This document shows, piece by piece, positions 42,133-51,002 of a stretch of DNA of 64,000 nucleotides. The notes beneath the pieces are model-generated. The model saw nothing but the letters and a program-made list of their open reading frames with translations, had not been told where the DNA came from and searched no databases. Each line of letters starts with the position of its first letter. Positions within the stretch are counted from its first letter, which is position 1. Position numbers and translations under genes: made by a program. This stretch comes from Murimonas intestini (GTDB lineage Bacteria > Bacillota > Clostridia > Lachnospirales > Lachnospiraceae): positions 41,035 through 105,034 of the forward strand of contig NZ_JANKBI010000021.1 in NCBI RefSeq assembly GCF_024622195.1, given 5' to 3'.

Positions 42133-43674
42133 ATGGCACAAGAAAAATTTTTTAAAGATCTGGAGAAACTGGCAAAAGATGCCGGATGCAGCGGACTCTG
42201 GAAGGAGTTTGAAGAAAAGGCCGGAAAGATCAGAAACGGCAGCAGGAAGCTGATCGCAGTCACAGGGGGTGACAATTCGGGAAAGAGTACACTTATCAAC
42301 ATGCTTATGAAAAAGGACATAGCTCCCGTATCTATGCTGCCTTCAGAGGAAAAGGAGCCTGTTCTGATCCAGGGGGAAGAGAATGACTGGCTGGAGCTGC
42401 CATATGAGGTTTATCTGGAAAAGGATAATTTCTATTCTGTTATCTGGGATGTGGACAGTGTGATCTATTTGGTGACGGGGGTGGCGCCAGTATCAGCAGA
42501 AGACCTGAAGGCTCTTCAAATATGTATTTCACATGGTATTCCTGTCACGGCGGCAGTGGGAAAGATGGATCTTGTAGAAGAACAGGAAAGAGAAGAGGTA
42601 CTGGAATACATAAAAGATAACCTGGCACAGATAGGGAACGCACCGGACATCATAATCCTGGATGGTCAGGATAAAAATAAATTAAGAGAAGACCTCCTGG
42701 AAAAAACATCTACAGATGAGGAGGACAGGGAGGTCAAAATTTTCCTGATGGGGATATATCTGCTGAAAACGATTGAAGAAAGTCTGGCAGAACAGGGCAG
42801 AAAGCTCTCAGAAGAGGAAAAGGAAGATATAAAAGAGCAGGAAAAACAGAAGGATGAGCAGGAGAAGGAACTTCTGGAATGGAGCAGGATACAGACAGAA
42901 TTAAAAGAGAGGCAGCTGGATCTGACAAAGCAGGCTATGGAACAGGTAAAAAAGGCAGGTGAGCAGGCGGCTGAAAAGCTGGCTGAATCCATGAAGAGGG
43001 CATCCTCTAAGAAAGAGTGGTGGTACAGAAGGTTTCCGGCAGAGCTTGACAGGCACAACAGGCTGTATGCAGATGAGATAAATGGTTATCTCTGTAGGAC
43101 AATAGAGAATGACAGAAAGTGGATCATAGATGAGGCCGAAAAAAAGTTTTCTATAAAATTGAGCCTGACAGATGAACACGGGGAGGCAGAGTTTACTAAC
43201 CCGGAAGTTGAGGATAACGAGGTAAGTGAAAAATTTGGAAAAAGAAAGAAGCTGGCTATAGGAGCCTTTGCCGTAAGCACTGCCGGGGTGGCCGGGAGCA
43301 TTTTATTTGCACCTGTGTCTCTGGCAGTGGGAGGGATCATGGCATCAGTGGGCGGCAAATTTCTCGGGGCGGCTGCAGTGCTGGGTACGGGAGCCTGGGC
43401 GCTGACAGAAAATATAAATGAAAAAGAACAGCTGGAGGCTCTCACCAAAGAAATAGAGAATCATGTGAATGAGTGTTACCAGCAGAACGCCCAGGCTGTA
43501 AAAGAAATGATCAATTATATCTATGAGAGCATGCTGCTGGAAATAAAACAGAACCAGATCGCTCTGGCCAATGATGAAGAAACGGGAAGCAAAGAGCTGG
43601 TGAAGAGGCGCAGGGAATTAAACAGCCTCATAAAAAGGTGTGAAGAGCTTCTCGGACATTACGTATCTGAATAG
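42133..43674 (+). CDS. Dynamin-like GTPase 2 (degenerate G3)
   Basis: 513 residues. G1 GGDNSGKST at 45-53 and G4 GKMD at 143-146 are clear, but the G3 DxxG is replaced by WDVDSV, so hydrolysis may be weak. A long acidic/basic coiled coil fills 215-300, and a hydrophobic hairpin (LAIGAFAVSTAGVAGSILFA, then VGGIMASVGG) lies near 375-425, followed by a short helical tail. Shorter than its two neighbours. It may be a partner that pairs with one of them, as in bacterial dynamin pairs. ATG supported by AAAGGAG. Confidence 0.8.
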   Translation: MAQEKFFKDLEKLAKDAGCSGLWKEFEEKAGKIRNGSRKLIAVTGGDNSGKSTLINMLMKKDIAPVSMLPSEEKEPVLIQGEENDWLELPYEVYLEKDNFYSVIWDVDSVIYLVTGVAPVSAEDLKALQICISHGIPVTAAVGKMDLVEEQEREEVLEYIKDNLAQIGNAPDIIILDGQDKNKLREDLLEKTSTDEEDREVKIFLMGIYLLKTIEESLAEQGRKLSEEEKEDIKEQEKQKDEQEKELLEWSRIQTELKERQLDLTKQAMEQVKKAGEQAAEKLAESMKRASSKKEWWYRRFPAELDRHNRLYADEINGYLCRTIENDRKWIIDEAEKKFSIKLSLTDEHGEAEFTNPEVEDNEVSEKFGKRKKLAIGAFAVSTAGVAGSILFAPVSLAVGGIMASVGGKFLGAAAVLGTGAWALTENINEKEQLEALTKEIENHVNECYQQNAQAVKEMINYIYESMLLEIKQNQIALANDEETGSKELVKRRRELNSLIKRCEELLGHYVSE

Positions 43675-43690
43675 ACATGGGGGTAAGAGA

Positions 43691-45673
43691 ATGGATTTTA
43701 CGAAGTACAAAGAAGAAGTAAGAAAATTAAACGGAATGCTGGACACTCAGGAGGGCATCATAGATTATCTGGGTACCAGGGAGGATCTGCATAAAAAAAT
43801 AGAAGAGCTGAAGAAGAAAAATTCATCCAACACCTTCAGGATCATGGTTATGGGAGCTTTCAGCTCAGGAAAATCGAGCATGGTAAATGCATTATTAGGT
43901 GAAAATATCCTGCCCACAAAAGCTCTGCCGGCCACGGCTATTATTACAATCATACGGTATTCCCAGAATAAGAGCATTACCATTTACCCCAGAAAGGGCA
44001 GGTGGAAGGGAGGAGATTCTCCGTTTAATATAGAGCTGAAGGATCTGAAGAAGTACTGCCTTATCAACCATAAGGAGAGCCAGAATGTAAAGGTTGGGGA
44101 CACCATAGATACTCCCTTTGAAAAGATAGTTGTCACATGGCCCCTTGATATTTTAAAGGATGGAGTGGAAGTGATTGATTCCCCGGGACTCAATGACCCT
44201 ACAAGCCATGACCAGGTGACAAAGGAATATATTCCTTCAGCAGATGCAATCATTTATTGCATGAGCGCTCTTCACTGTTATACCAAGATAGATAAAGAGA
44301 CACTGGAGGACTTAAATAACAGGGGATTTGAGATGCCTGTTTTTGTAGTCACTTATTATGATATGCTCATGGGAAACGCGGACGGGGATGAGGAGGAAAT
44401 ACGGGAATTTAAACAGGTTATGACAAGAAACCTGGAACCTCACAGCAGGCTTTTTGAAAAGGAGTATGTAAAGCAGCTGGGACATAACAGCCTCCACATG
44501 GTGAGCAACCTGCAGGCCCTCAGGGCAAAACAGAATAATGACATGGAGGAATTAAGAAATTCAGGCTTCAGGGATCTGGAAAGGTATCTGGAAGTATACC
44601 TGGCGGAGCTGAAAGGGCTGGAAAAGACCCAGGCTGTCAAGAAGGCCATGAGAGCGGTAAACAAAGAAGCCATACAGACAATTAAGGAATCGCTGAACAC
44701 TGTAGATATGCCTCTGGAGGAATTCGAGGACAGGATCAGAGCAGTCAGACAAAAGATGGCAAATGCCAAATCCCAGGCGGAGCTGCTGACTAAAAATTTC
44801 AATCTGGAACTGGATAATCTTGTGGTGGAAATGCGTCCTGTCATGTCATCCTTTGCAAAGTCTGCATCAGGGCAGCTGGAGGTGTGGAAGAATGAGTATG
44901 AATGCTCTGTGGATACAAATATATTTAAGCTTAAACAGACTGCACAGGCAATAACAGATGAATTCAGCAGCTTTATTAACAGAAAGATAGAGAATTATTC
45001 TATTGACTGGTCAAAAACTGTATTTGTGCCAAAGCTCAATGAGAAATTAAAGGAAGTGGGGAAAAAGATAGAAAAGCAGGCAATGAATCTGGATAATAAC
45101 ATCACGCAGATCAAGGTGGGACTGAATTTCCAGAAACAGGAGGCAAAATTATCCTCAGGTACATCCAAGACAGCGGCTGTAGTATATGCATTATTCACGG
45201 GGGACTGGATGACAGCACTGGTGGGAGGCGTTCTGGGAGGACAGGCAATGGCGCGTACCCTCACATGCCAGTTTGCTGTGGGATTTGCACTTGGGATAGC
45301 ATCCCTGTTCACCCCTGTGGGGCTGGGGGCATTTATCATAGGCGGCATTGTTGCCATGTTTGCCGGTGTGGGCTGGACTATTGCAAGGATCAAGGATACT
45401 GTCTGCAATAAGGTGATCAAAGAGTACAGGAGCCAGCTTACAGGGGCTCAGAAGGAAAAGGAGATCACTGAGAATATGGAGAGACAGCTGAACAAGGAAC
45501 TGAATAAGCTGAAGGCCGGCATGAGAGAAGCAGCTTTTGGGGATATCAGGCAGATTGAGAATCAGGTAGAGGCAACACTTGATGAAAAGAAGGATATTGA
45601 ATTTAAGGTAGAAGAGAAGAAACAGTTCCTGAACAGATACCAGAGAATACTGGAAGAAATAGACAAGGTGTAA
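43691..45673 (+). CDS. Dynamin-like GTPase 3
   Basis: 660 residues. G1 GAFSSGKSS at 55-63, a G2-like ALPATAIIT, G3 DSPG at 163-166, and a G4 region VTYYDM. A coiled-coil middle region follows; around 500-575 lie glycine-rich hydrophobic stretches (TALVGGVLGGQAMA, then FALGIASLFTPVGLGAFIIGG) for membrane insertion. The C-terminus is coiled coil. The frame is open 17 codons further back into GTPase 2 (43640), but ATG 43691 starts the conserved part after a GGGTAAGAG site. A 97-bp gap with a hairpin follows. Confidence 0.85.
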   Translation: MDFTKYKEEVRKLNGMLDTQEGIIDYLGTREDLHKKIEELKKKNSSNTFRIMVMGAFSSGKSSMVNALLGENILPTKALPATAIITIIRYSQNKSITIYPRKGRWKGGDSPFNIELKDLKKYCLINHKESQNVKVGDTIDTPFEKIVVTWPLDILKDGVEVIDSPGLNDPTSHDQVTKEYIPSADAIIYCMSALHCYTKIDKETLEDLNNRGFEMPVFVVTYYDMLMGNADGDEEEIREFKQVMTRNLEPHSRLFEKEYVKQLGHNSLHMVSNLQALRAKQNNDMEELRNSGFRDLERYLEVYLAELKGLEKTQAVKKAMRAVNKEAIQTIKESLNTVDMPLEEFEDRIRAVRQKMANAKSQAELLTKNFNLELDNLVVEMRPVMSSFAKSASGQLEVWKNEYECSVDTNIFKLKQTAQAITDEFSSFINRKIENYSIDWSKTVFVPKLNEKLKEVGKKIEKQAMNLDNNITQIKVGLNFQKQEAKLSSGTSKTAAVVYALFTGDWMTALVGGVLGGQAMARTLTCQFAVGFALGIASLFTPVGLGAFIIGGIVAMFAGVGWTIARIKDTVCNKVIKEYRSQLTGAQKEKEITENMERQLNKELNKLKAGMREAAFGDIRQIENQVEATLDEKKDIEFKVEEKKQFLNRYQRILEEIDKV

Positions 45674-45710
45674 CTATCCGGGAGTCCGGTGAATTTAATA
45701 ATTTTTCAAG

Positions 45711-45737
45711 CGCCGTCTGGACTATTCCAGGCGGCGT
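45711..45737 (+). promoter_or_regulatory. Intercistronic hairpin within the cluster
   Basis: GCCGTCTGGA and TCCAGGCGGC pair around a 4-base loop with one G-T pair. No T run follows, so a classical terminator is unlikely; it may set relative expression or mRNA processing between the GTPases and the ATPase half. Confidence 0.5.
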
Positions 45738-45770
45738 GATTGTACGGAAAGAGAAAGGGGGGATGTCCGG

Positions 45771-46736
45771 GTGAAAGCTGTAGAATTGTATGTATATCCA
45801 TATTGGGGGATCAATCAGGTGAGGACGGGGGTATGCATAGACAAAAAGCCCGTCCGAAGCACAAAAAACAGACTGTATTCCCTTGTATGTGAACAGGGAA
45901 TGGATAAGTGGCTGCTGCCCAGAAGAGAAGGGTATATAAATTGGAAGGGGATACTGCCTGAGTTAGCCAGGCAGCTGAATGATGATGAATTTGAAATCAT
46001 GTTTACAGGGCGCAGGTATGACTATGAAAGATTTGAAGAAGAGCTGGCAAATCAGGCAGAGGGGCTGAAAAGAAAAGGTGAACTGTCGGAATGTACATGT
46101 AAGTTCAATTCCCGCTGGGAGGCTATTGAGACAGAGGCGGAGATTGGGAAAGTTATGTATGCTGCCCATGAACTGGCCCGGAGCCTGGACTTTTACAGAG
46201 AAGCTATGAGGAAGGCGGCAGTCACGCTTGATCATCTTAAAAGAGAACTTGAGACAGTTAAGATAAGAAACTGCGGCCTCAGAGTATTTTCTCATGAGGG
46301 ACTGGCAGAAAGCATAGAAGGGCCTTGTATCCTGCTGGTGACAGTCCATGACAGTGCAAAAGAGTACTCTGAGGAAATTTTAGAAAAGTGCAGAAGAATG
46401 GACAGATCAGAGCTGGAAAATATGGCAGTGCTTCTTCCGGAAAAAGATAATGAGAGAGGGCAGGGCATAAGGACAGTGGTGAGGGAAATTTTAAGAAACC
46501 AGCTGGGAATATCTGTGAGGCTGCTGCTGGCAGATTCTGCATATTTTTCTGAAAATCTCATGTACTATGCCCGCACTGCATCACATACGCCTGTTATCTC
46601 ACAGATAATAAAATGTATTTATCAGGTGGTCCAGAACATGGATGACTGGGAGATGGATGCAGACGCTGTTGATATTTACAATTCCCTGGAAGCCCTGCAG
46701 AAAAATCCCGGGCTCAGCGACTGTGAGGTGAGATGA
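45771..46736 (+). CDS. Unknown protein between the GTPases and the HerA-like ATPase
   Basis: 321 residues, no signal peptide and no membrane segment. I do not recognise a domain. The N-terminus (VELYVYPYWGINQVRTGVCID) is beta-rich; the middle (about 115-170) is helical with many charged residues; the C-terminal half has an alpha/beta pattern (CILLVTVHDS, then MAVLLPEKD, then VRLLLADSAYF). The start is GTG at 45771 after AAAGGGGGGA. Stop and the next start are 1 base apart, so it is coupled to the ATPase and may be its cofactor or adaptor. Confidence 0.7.
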   Translation: MKAVELYVYPYWGINQVRTGVCIDKKPVRSTKNRLYSLVCEQGMDKWLLPRREGYINWKGILPELARQLNDDEFEIMFTGRRYDYERFEEELANQAEGLKRKGELSECTCKFNSRWEAIETEAEIGKVMYAAHELARSLDFYREAMRKAAVTLDHLKRELETVKIRNCGLRVFSHEGLAESIEGPCILLVTVHDSAKEYSEEILEKCRRMDRSELENMAVLLPEKDNERGQGIRTVVREILRNQLGISVRLLLADSAYFSENLMYYARTASHTPVISQIIKCIYQVVQNMDDWEMDADAVDIYNSLEALQKNPGLSDCEVR

Positions 46737-46737
46737 A

Positions 46738-49700
46738 ATGACACAGAAAAGAGGTCTTGATATGGTAGATGAAAACGGAGTAAAACTGGATTGGCTGAAG
46801 CTGCAGGAGGATGAGGTGCAGGAGAAATACGAAGAGGGAAGAGGGGAATACAGTGTTCAGATATTAACTGAGCCAGAAGATACGGCTGTCAGGGAACAGG
46901 ATCCGGGACTGTTCACCTCTATGGCTGTGGCTGATTACTACATAAGAATGAATTATTTAGCTGACCTGGATAAGAGAGAGATCGTCCCAATGGAGGAAGG
47001 ACCAGAGCAGATCCCGGTCGCTGATAATGTAAGGCTGTTCCATATATCAAGCCTTTCTTATGACAGTAAGGAGGATATACTTGGAAAGATGTCAGGCGTG
47101 TTCGGGGCTGTCTCTAAGTTCGATGCCACGGCAGTCTATATCCTTTATCACGATGGTTCGCAGACTGATGTATATATGGGGACATCCTGCGGTGATATGG
47201 AGGAGCTGGGGCATGTATTTGATACAATGCAGAATTCCGTAAAAGGAAATTTTCCAGGCTGCAGGATAAAAACAATGAGAGTGAGGGATAACAGGCAGCT
47301 TTTTGAAAAGATGTTTCCCGGAAATGAATCAGTGGCCTGTGTGTCTACAATGGCCTCTGTCAGAGGACAGGGAAAGGAAGGATATCTTCAGGGACTTGAA
47401 AAAATGGTGGATGCCATGAGAGGCACGCCATTTTCACTTATAGTTCTGGCATCATCAGTCGCCCAGGAGACGCTGAGGCGGATCAGGGCGGGATATGAAA
47501 ATCTGTATTTTCAGATGAGCCCGTTCCAGAAAGCTGCTGTATCTGTATCAGAGACAGAGACGGAAGGTTTTACAAAAACAGCAGGGGAGACGATCACAGA
47601 TTCAGTTACCATGACAGTTGGTTCCTCCAGGGGGGAGAGCAGGACAACAGGCACATCCAGGACGTTATCATCTTCAAAGGAGAGTGACAGGGATACAAGA
47701 AAAAAAGAAATAGGAGTCCAGCTGGCCACTATGGGAGGTATGTCGCTTCTGGCCGGTATGACAGGCGGAGCCTCAGCAGTGCTGGGGAGTGTTACGGGCG
47801 GAGCCCTTCTTGGCAACAATATGCTCAGGATGACAGGAATAAAGCCTGAGACAGTGAGTTCAGGAAACACGGAGCATACCGATACAGGTGTGAATGAAGG
47901 AACAAATGAATCAAGAGCGGACAGCAGGCAGAAGGGAAGAAATACCAGCAGTTCAGAAAATACAGGCAAAAGCACAGGCAGGACAAAACAGTATACATAT
48001 GAGAATAAGACGGTAACAAATATTCTCCAGGCTATTGACGACAGGCTGGAGAGAGTTAAGGAATGTGAGTGGAACGGGGCGTTTGACTGTGCTGCATATA
48101 TCCTGGCAGCAGATTCAGCATCTGTGCGGATGGGGGCGGGGATTTACAGCTCTCTTCTCAGGGGAGGCAGCAAGGGCGCAGGAGTATCGTATGTAAATGT
48201 CTGGGAGGAGAGGGAGGAGGCTGATAAAATATGCAGGTATATTTCACATATGCAGCATCCTGTATTTTCCGGACAGGGAAGTGATGTCTGTCATCCTTCT
48301 GTCACACCGGCAGTTATGGCATTGGCGCAGGAGATGCCCATCCATTTTTCATGGCCCAGGAAGTCTGTCAGAGGGCTGCTGGTAGACACTCACGCAGAAT
48401 TTTCCAGAGATGTGATGAGGAGCAGTGAATCGGGACAGATAGGGATTTCAGTAGGATATCTGCATCACATGGGGATTACTGAGGATAAGGATATCTCCTT
48501 AGATATAGATGAATTGACAAAGCATATGTTTATTTCCGGTTCCACAGGCTCAGGAAAGTCTAACTTCTGTTATGTGCTTCTGGACGGACTTATGAAAAAC
48601 GGGATCCATATGATGGTGATAGAGCCGGCAAAAGGAGAATATTCATCTGTGTTCGGTGGCAGGGATGATGTAAATGTATATGGAACAAACGAATGGATGG
48701 GTCCAGTTCTGGCTGTCAATCCTTTTGCCTTCCCGGAAGGGGTGCATGTGCTGGAGCATCTGGAAAGGCTGATAGAAGTCTTTAATGCCAGCTGGCCCAT
48801 GTACGCAGCTATGCCTGCTGTCCTGAAGGAAAGTGTGGCCAGGGCTTATGAGATGTGCGGGTGGGATCTGGAGAGGGGGGAATGTCTCTTTGATCCTCCC
48901 AGATTCCCCACATTTTCTGATGTGACGGATATACTTCCCCAGGTTTTAAACCAGACAGAGTACTCACAGGAAGTAAAAGGAAATTATGTAGGGGCGCTTG
49001 TCACAAGGGTAAAATCAATGGGCCAGTATATTTACAAAAAAATATTCTGCGGCCCTCAGATACCTGATGAGCTTCTGTTTGATTCCAATGTGATTATAGA
49101 CATCAGCAGGCTGGGCTCTTCTGAGACAAAATCATTGATCATGGGAATCCTGATCATCAGACTGCAGGAGTACAGAAGCAGCAGAAGGAAGGGGATGAAC
49201 CAGGGACTGCGCCATGTGACAGTGCTGGAAGAGGCCCATCACCTTCTGAGGGCTTCTTCTGATGAGCAGAGCATGGAGGGAGCAAATCTGAGAGGGATGT
49301 CTGTGGAGATACTTACAAATGCCATAGCTGAGATGAGAACATACGGGGAAGGTTTTATTATCGCTGACCAGTCTCCCGGGATCATGGATGAGTCTGTTAT
49401 CAGAAATACAAATACAAAAGTTTTATTCAGGCTTCCTCAGGAGAAAGACAGAGTAAAGGCGGGCAGGGCAATTGCCCTAAATGATGCCCAGATCATGGAA
49501 CTGGCGCGTCTGGAGACAGGAGTGGCGGCAGTGCATCAGGGAGACTGGATAAGCCCCATCCTGTGCAGAATGAATTATTTCCCCCCTGAGAGGAATCAGC
49601 CGTTTGATGCAGAAAAAGCTAAAGGGATTCAAAGACAGAAAAAAAGATACCCTGAAAGAAAAGAGACAGAAACAGTCCTGGAAATACTGCTTGCCAAAAG

Positions 49701-50109
49701 AACGGGGAATCCGCTCCCTGAAAAAGAACAGTGCCTGGAAGCTCTTACATCAGTTGAAAAGCTGGATTTTCCATGGGCAGACAAGACAGCAGAATGTCTC
49801 AGGGATTGTATCGGGGGAAAGCAGCCGGGGATCTGGCAGGATTTCACATGTCTTTGCAGACAGATCTATGATTTCATGGAGGGAGACAGATACTTTGCTG
49901 CCGGCATCTTTGATCCCTCCAGGTGGAATAAGCAGGCTGCCCTGCTTCTGGATCAGAGAGGGGGAGGTATTATGGAAAATACACGTGCACAGGTACTTGG
50001 CATGATATTGATGAAGAGAGCAGCAGGGGATAAAAAAGCACATGAACTGTATTACAGGTGGTATTCCAGATATGGAAAGATAAAAAGTAAGAAGAAGGTG
50101 GAAGCATGA
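46738..50109 (+). CDS. HerA/FtsK-like (DUF87) ATPase with serine/threonine-rich linker
   Basis: 1123 residues. The ATPase core is in the middle: Walker A GSTGSGKS at 601-608, Walker B VTVLEEAHH with Glu831-Glu832, then ADQSPGIMDESVIRNTNTK, as in HerA, VirB4-like and conjugation ATPases. These are hexameric pumps for DNA or protein. The N-terminal 600 residues are not typical: an alpha/beta region (to about 255), then about 270-420 is Ser/Thr/Gly-rich low complexity with a hydrophobic glycine-rich part (ATMGGMSLLAGMTGGASAVLG). The C-terminal 200 residues are helical. It overlaps the next start by 4 bases. Confidence 0.85.
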   Translation: MTQKRGLDMVDENGVKLDWLKLQEDEVQEKYEEGRGEYSVQILTEPEDTAVREQDPGLFTSMAVADYYIRMNYLADLDKREIVPMEEGPEQIPVADNVRLFHISSLSYDSKEDILGKMSGVFGAVSKFDATAVYILYHDGSQTDVYMGTSCGDMEELGHVFDTMQNSVKGNFPGCRIKTMRVRDNRQLFEKMFPGNESVACVSTMASVRGQGKEGYLQGLEKMVDAMRGTPFSLIVLASSVAQETLRRIRAGYENLYFQMSPFQKAAVSVSETETEGFTKTAGETITDSVTMTVGSSRGESRTTGTSRTLSSSKESDRDTRKKEIGVQLATMGGMSLLAGMTGGASAVLGSVTGGALLGNNMLRMTGIKPETVSSGNTEHTDTGVNEGTNESRADSRQKGRNTSSSENTGKSTGRTKQYTYENKTVTNILQAIDDRLERVKECEWNGAFDCAAYILAADSASVRMGAGIYSSLLRGGSKGAGVSYVNVWEEREEADKICRYISHMQHPVFSGQGSDVCHPSVTPAVMALAQEMPIHFSWPRKSVRGLLVDTHAEFSRDVMRSSESGQIGISVGYLHHMGITEDKDISLDIDELTKHMFISGSTGSGKSNFCYVLLDGLMKNGIHMMVIEPAKGEYSSVFGGRDDVNVYGTNEWMGPVLAVNPFAFPEGVHVLEHLERLIEVFNASWPMYAAMPAVLKESVARAYEMCGWDLERGECLFDPPRFPTFSDVTDILPQVLNQTEYSQEVKGNYVGALVTRVKSMGQYIYKKIFCGPQIPDELLFDSNVIIDISRLGSSETKSLIMGILIIRLQEYRSSRRKGMNQGLRHVTVLEEAHHLLRASSDEQSMEGANLRGMSVEILTNAIAEMRTYGEGFIIADQSPGIMDESVIRNTNTKVLFRLPQEKDRVKAGRAIALNDAQIMELARLETGVAAVHQGDWISPILCRMNYFPPERNQPFDAEKAKGIQRQKKRYPERKETETVLEILLAKRTGNPLPEKEQCLEALTSVEKLDFPWADKTAECLRDCIGGKQPGIWQDFTCLCRQIYDFMEGDRYFAAGIFDPSRWNKQAALLLDQRGGGIMENTRAQVLGMILMKRAAGDKKAHELYYRWYSRYGKIKSKKKVEA

Positions 50110-50990
50110 GTTTTGATTTTGAAGGATATACCCCAAATGATCTGTATACTGTCCCTCAGATATACATGCCGCAGGATATATATGGTCCTCAGGAAATGTA
50201 TATTCCCCAGGAGTTATATGTAACCCGTGACTTATATGCCCCTCAGAATCTGGAGTATACAGAAAGGACTCTGGAAAATGAGGAATGGAATGAGTTATCT
50301 ATACCGGGATATCCATTTACGGATGGGATCCCTAATCTGGAGCCTGCAGTATTATCAGATGATCTGTTTGTGACAGGCAATCCCCAGGAGGTATCAGTAC
50401 GTCTGGACTACATGCAGGGAGACAATCCTTTTAATGCCTATGGCAACTGCGGGCTGGTAAGCGTGTCCAACCTTTTGCAGCTGGCTGGGATTGATCTGGG
50501 TGAGGATGATATAACACTTTTTGCCCTGAAAAATAATATGTGCGAATACATAGACGGAGACCCTGAAAATTCGGGAGGCACGTATCCTGATAACCTGGTG
50601 GATATACTCAAGTGTGCGGGGATAGACGCACAGTACCAGCTCACATGGAGTGATATGTCGGGAATCACCTCCTATGAGGGGATCGCAGATCTTGTGGAGA
50701 GCGGCAATGGCGTGATCATGCAGGTGAATGCGGGATATCTGTGGGACAGCCCCCAGGCTATGAGCGTTGATGAGAATGGTTCGGCTCTTGTAAATCACTG
50801 GGTAACAGTCACAGGAGTTGCCAGGGATGCACAGACAGGTGAGATACAGGGATTCTATATATGTGACAGCGGACGGGGAATGGAGACAGACAGCTGCCGG
50901 CTTGTCACAACAGATATACTGGATGATGCATATATGAATGCCCAGGGAAGCTCTATTGTATATACCACGTCGCCGATCAGAATAGTTTAG
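50106..50990 (+). CDS. Papain/C39-like cysteine-protease-fold protein with YxPQ hexapeptide repeats
   Basis: 294 residues. The N-terminus (about 12-47) holds six units of a 6-residue motif: LYTVPQ, IYMPQD, IYGPQE, MYIPQE, LYVTRD, LYAPQN. The C-terminal domain (about 95-290) looks like a C39/papain-fold: Cys115 in YGNCGLVS, His231 in NHWVTVTG, Asp254 in ICDSGRG form a plausible triad. No signal peptide. The start overlaps the ATPase stop (ATGA), so it is likely made in step with it. It could be a processing protease or an effector exported by the ATPase; neither is shown. Confidence 0.75.
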   Translation: MSFDFEGYTPNDLYTVPQIYMPQDIYGPQEMYIPQELYVTRDLYAPQNLEYTERTLENEEWNELSIPGYPFTDGIPNLEPAVLSDDLFVTGNPQEVSVRLDYMQGDNPFNAYGNCGLVSVSNLLQLAGIDLGEDDITLFALKNNMCEYIDGDPENSGGTYPDNLVDILKCAGIDAQYQLTWSDMSGITSYEGIADLVESGNGVIMQVNAGYLWDSPQAMSVDENGSALVNHWVTVTGVARDAQTGEIQGFYICDSGRGMETDSCRLVTTDILDDAYMNAQGSSIVYTTSPIRIV

Positions 50991-51002
50991 GAGGAAGAAA
51001 AT

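Noticed and set aside
45711..45737. Terminator splitting the GTPase cluster
   Set aside because: The stem has no T run on the plus strand, and the next gene follows closely; called an intercistronic hairpin instead.
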